Shown here: positions 62,201-64,000 of the stretch, in pieces
Numbering within the stretch: the stretch's first letter is position 1
How the letters are laid out: each line of letters begins with the position of its first letter
Assembly: GCA_026874595.1 (NCBI GenBank)
Contig: CM049313.1
Span: 54,728,159-54,792,158 of the forward strand
Source: Sipunculus nudus
Lineage: Eukaryota; Annelida; Sipuncula; Golfingiida; Sipunculidae
Length of the DNA: 64,000 bases
Direction of reading: 5' to 3'
Notes under the pieces: generated by a model
The model's input: only the letters and a program-made list of their open reading frames with translations
The model's database searches: none
Told to the model about the DNA's origin: nothing
Position numbers and translations under genes: made by a program

Positions 62201-64000
62201 ATGGCTCAATGGCGCGGAGATCCACATGATACTACTAGCGGACGAAGAAGAAGTGATCATTTGTTCGAAAATGGCACACTGGAGTCGGACAAAGAGTTCC
62301 ACCGCAGGCTTGAAATACTGGACAGCGGGACGTGTTCTGGTGCTAACATTTCTGCGTGGACACCTGACAACGCCGTCATGTCACAGTCTACCGCCAATAA
62401 CCGTTTGCCTCCCTTGTACCATGTTTTACTGGTTCATTCCGCTCGTACCAGGGAGAGTCTGAGGACTGCAAGACTCAAAATGCGCACCATGAGGGACGGG
62501 TACCTACCGCTTTTACGGCTGAAAGCGAAACGGCTGCACGATGAAGCTGTGACAGACGTCCACGACCGATACCGGACAGAGTTGTTGGACCTCATACGGT
62601 TAATGGAACCGGGGACCCAGGACGCGCTGTGCATCGCCGGGGAAAGGGTTAAGGGGTTAGCCGAAGACTTTTTACGACGGACCACAGGCGACACCGCCCG
62701 TGCGGCTGAACTCACGGATGCACTCATGGGACATTTGACAACACTGAACGACGCATTCAGTCTACGGCCTCCAGAAATGGTCCATCCAGAGGAAGAGGAC
62801 CAGCGCAGGTCTCGTAGCCCATTGCGTCCACCAACATCACGACCCTGCCCTGATGAACTGATGAGTCATGGAAGCAAAGCAGACGCTTCTGTTCCCCCGC
62901 TCGTGGAGCAGCTGGTACCCATGATGGTAAAAACGGTAGATGGCCAGACACGTACTAAAAGGGCTTTGCAGACAATGAACATGTCAAAACGCGCGTTGCT
63001 TACGTGCCGCCAACGTTTACCTGCATTCCAACTTCCGACCGAGCATGCGAAAAGAGTACTCGCGGCTTCCACGCAACAGTGTGATCGCCCAGCATTGCCC
63101 GTGTACGGTCCCGAGACACATTTACTTTTCCATATGATTACGTCAAAGGGGAAAAAAATAAAGGATTTCACCAGGTCACGTTTGTCCAGTTTGCAAGATA
63201 CATTGCTCCGGCATGAAATGGGACCAACCGACCCGTCCTTGGCTAACGTGAACCTGGTCCCGCCAGGCCGCCAGGGAAGCAGCGGGGCCTGGAGGGTGCC
63301 ACAGGACAGTAAGGGTTCTTTCGTTACCGTCGCACCAGCATTCGTGCTCGCTGTCAACAACGCCGTGGCAGATGTCGGAACGTTGACTCACCAACTGGAC
63401 TGTGATGCGAACCGGCACTTCTCGGACCTCTACGCCGGCCTTTGGTACCTGTACGCTTGGTATGAGATATCGCAAAATAACCGTCAGATACAATATGTGA
63501 TGTCCCGCAGGTGGGCGGATGTCGTGGCGAGCACGCCAGTGGCTCTCGAGTGTTACTACGACATGTTCCTGACGGGGTTCAAATGCGGAAAGAAGGATTT
63601 AGGTTACAGACCACTGTTGCAAACTGGACTGGAATGGGAGGCCCTCCCTCCTTTAGGAGGTTTTCCAACGGCCGCCTCCGTATCGGGTTCCGTTGCTGCC
63701 ACAACAGGTAACGAATCATGCTGGGAGGGAATACAAAATGGCGTGTCCGAGGCCCAGAGGGATGCAAGTGAAAGTCATATGACGCACGCGGACCCCTTGA
63801 ACCAAAAGGCAGACTGGACACCTTACGTCGTGTGGCCACAGCCATCGTACGGCAGTGCGGAAAAGCTAATGACGTCCTCATGCCACACGGCAGACATGCT
63901 GTACACTATGGTCTTTGGTGCCACGCCCAGGGACGAGGAAGGGAACCCGAGCTACCGGTTAGAGGACAGGCCCATTCAGGCCGTTCTGACAGACGAGAAC
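62201..64000 (+). CDS. Large unrecognised protein, cut by the right window edge
   Basis: An ATG at 62201 opens 600 codons without a stop to the last base, so the protein is larger and 3'-incomplete. A shorter overlapping frame from 62196 is a shadow. The N-terminal 100 residues are Arg/Ser-rich; about 105-260 is helical (RYRTELLDLIRLMEPG, MGHLTTLNDAF); about 195-215 is Arg/Ser/Pro-rich; the remainder is globular with FSDLYAGLWYLYAWYEI and CYYDMFLTGFKCG. No catalytic motif, signal peptide or membrane segment is seen. Structural or replication protein roles are both possible. Confidence 0.65.
   Translation, partial: MAQWRGDPHDTTSGRRRSDHLFENGTLESDKEFHRRLEILDSGTCSGANISAWTPDNAVMSQSTANNRLPPLYHVLLVHSARTRESLRTARLKMRTMRDGYLPLLRLKAKRLHDEAVTDVHDRYRTELLDLIRLMEPGTQDALCIAGERVKGLAEDFLRRTTGDTARAAELTDALMGHLTTLNDAFSLRPPEMVHPEEEDQRRSRSPLRPPTSRPCPDELMSHGSKADASVPPLVEQLVPMMVKTVDGQTRTKRALQTMNMSKRALLTCRQRLPAFQLPTEHAKRVLAASTQQCDRPALPVYGPETHLLFHMITSKGKKIKDFTRSRLSSLQDTLLRHEMGPTDPSLANVNLVPPGRQGSSGAWRVPQDSKGSFVTVAPAFVLAVNNAVADVGTLTHQLDCDANRHFSDLYAGLWYLYAWYEISQNNRQIQYVMSRRWADVVASTPVALECYYDMFLTGFKCGKKDLGYRPLLQTGLEWEALPPLGGFPTAASVSGSVAATTGNESCWEGIQNGVSEAQRDASESHMTHADPLNQKADWTPYVVWPQPSYGSAEKLMTSSCHTADMLYTMVFGATPRDEEGNPSYRLEDRPIQAVLTDEN

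Larger units (their letters stand above)
34298..64000. mobile_element. Endogenous large DNA virus segment (right end open)
   Basis: About 20 intronless genes in 30 kb on both strands, with individual TATA boxes, stop-proximal AATAAA signals, inverted repeats, paralogous gene families and host-like immune-modulator domains, abutting AT-rich host DNA with introns and LINEs. No gene shows a frameshift or premature stop. No hallmark core gene lies inside the window, so the family (malacoherpesvirus-like or other) is not established. A chimeric assembly is an alternative. Confidence 0.65.

Overview
The window joins two kinds of DNA. Bases 1 to about 33,200 are AT-rich, repeat-laden, intron-bearing invertebrate animal DNA: (TA)n tracts, decayed LINE reverse transcriptase fragments, tRNA-derived SINEs, hairpin elements and satellites. 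About 34,200 to 64,000 is markedly richer in GC and densely packed with uninterrupted, intronless genes on both strands, many with their own TATA box and an AATAAA signal at or near the stop codon. This is the architecture of a large nuclear double-stranded DNA virus. I read it as an endogenous (integrated) viral genome segment, or as a host/virus assembly chimera. The host could be a mollusc, but the sequence alone does not prove it. A malacoherpesvirus-like source is my leading guess (herpes-like gene spacing, large inverted repeat), but no hallmark gene (polymerase, terminase, capsid) lies in the window, so this is inference.

Host part: one minus-strand gene is supported by three exons joined in the same phase (9581-9536, 5013-4993, 3298-3263). 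It begins with a signal peptide and continues with a Thr-rich stretch. The rest is repeats: LINE relics near 1.6-2.6, 3.6-4.0, 16.9-17.4 and 27.0-27.5 kb, a decayed Gag-like zinc knuckle near 7.06 kb, a satellite at 15.2-16.75 kb whose units carry a CTCF-like sequence, another array at 18.05-18.85 kb, and two SINEs.

Viral part, left to right: two paralogous secreted Ig/FN3-like proteins (34.3-36.4 kb); one or two small genes (36.9-37.8 kb); a 2.4 kb imperfect palindrome whose inner parts are 106-bp GC-rich tandem units (38.1-40.5 kb); 129-bp repeats with inverted copies (41.0-42.8 kb) around a divergent gene pair that shares its N-terminal module; a CARD-like protein with a PPxY motif; a coiled-coil protein; two Cys-rich or zinc-finger proteins; a basic small protein; three tandem IkappaB-like ankyrin proteins (47.6-51.6 kb); a 1083-residue coiled-coil protein; a 1074-residue secreted C-type-lectin/EGF-repeat protein; a second CARD-like protein with a zinc-knuckle-like N-terminus; a secreted six-cysteine knot peptide; a PD-(D/E)XK nuclease-like protein; and an unrecognised large protein that runs off the right end.

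The predicted functions converge on host signalling: extracellular decoys or lectins, IkappaB mimics for NF-kB, and CARD proteins for innate-immune or death signalling. Replication-type functions appear only at the right edge, so the viral segment probably continues beyond base 64,000.
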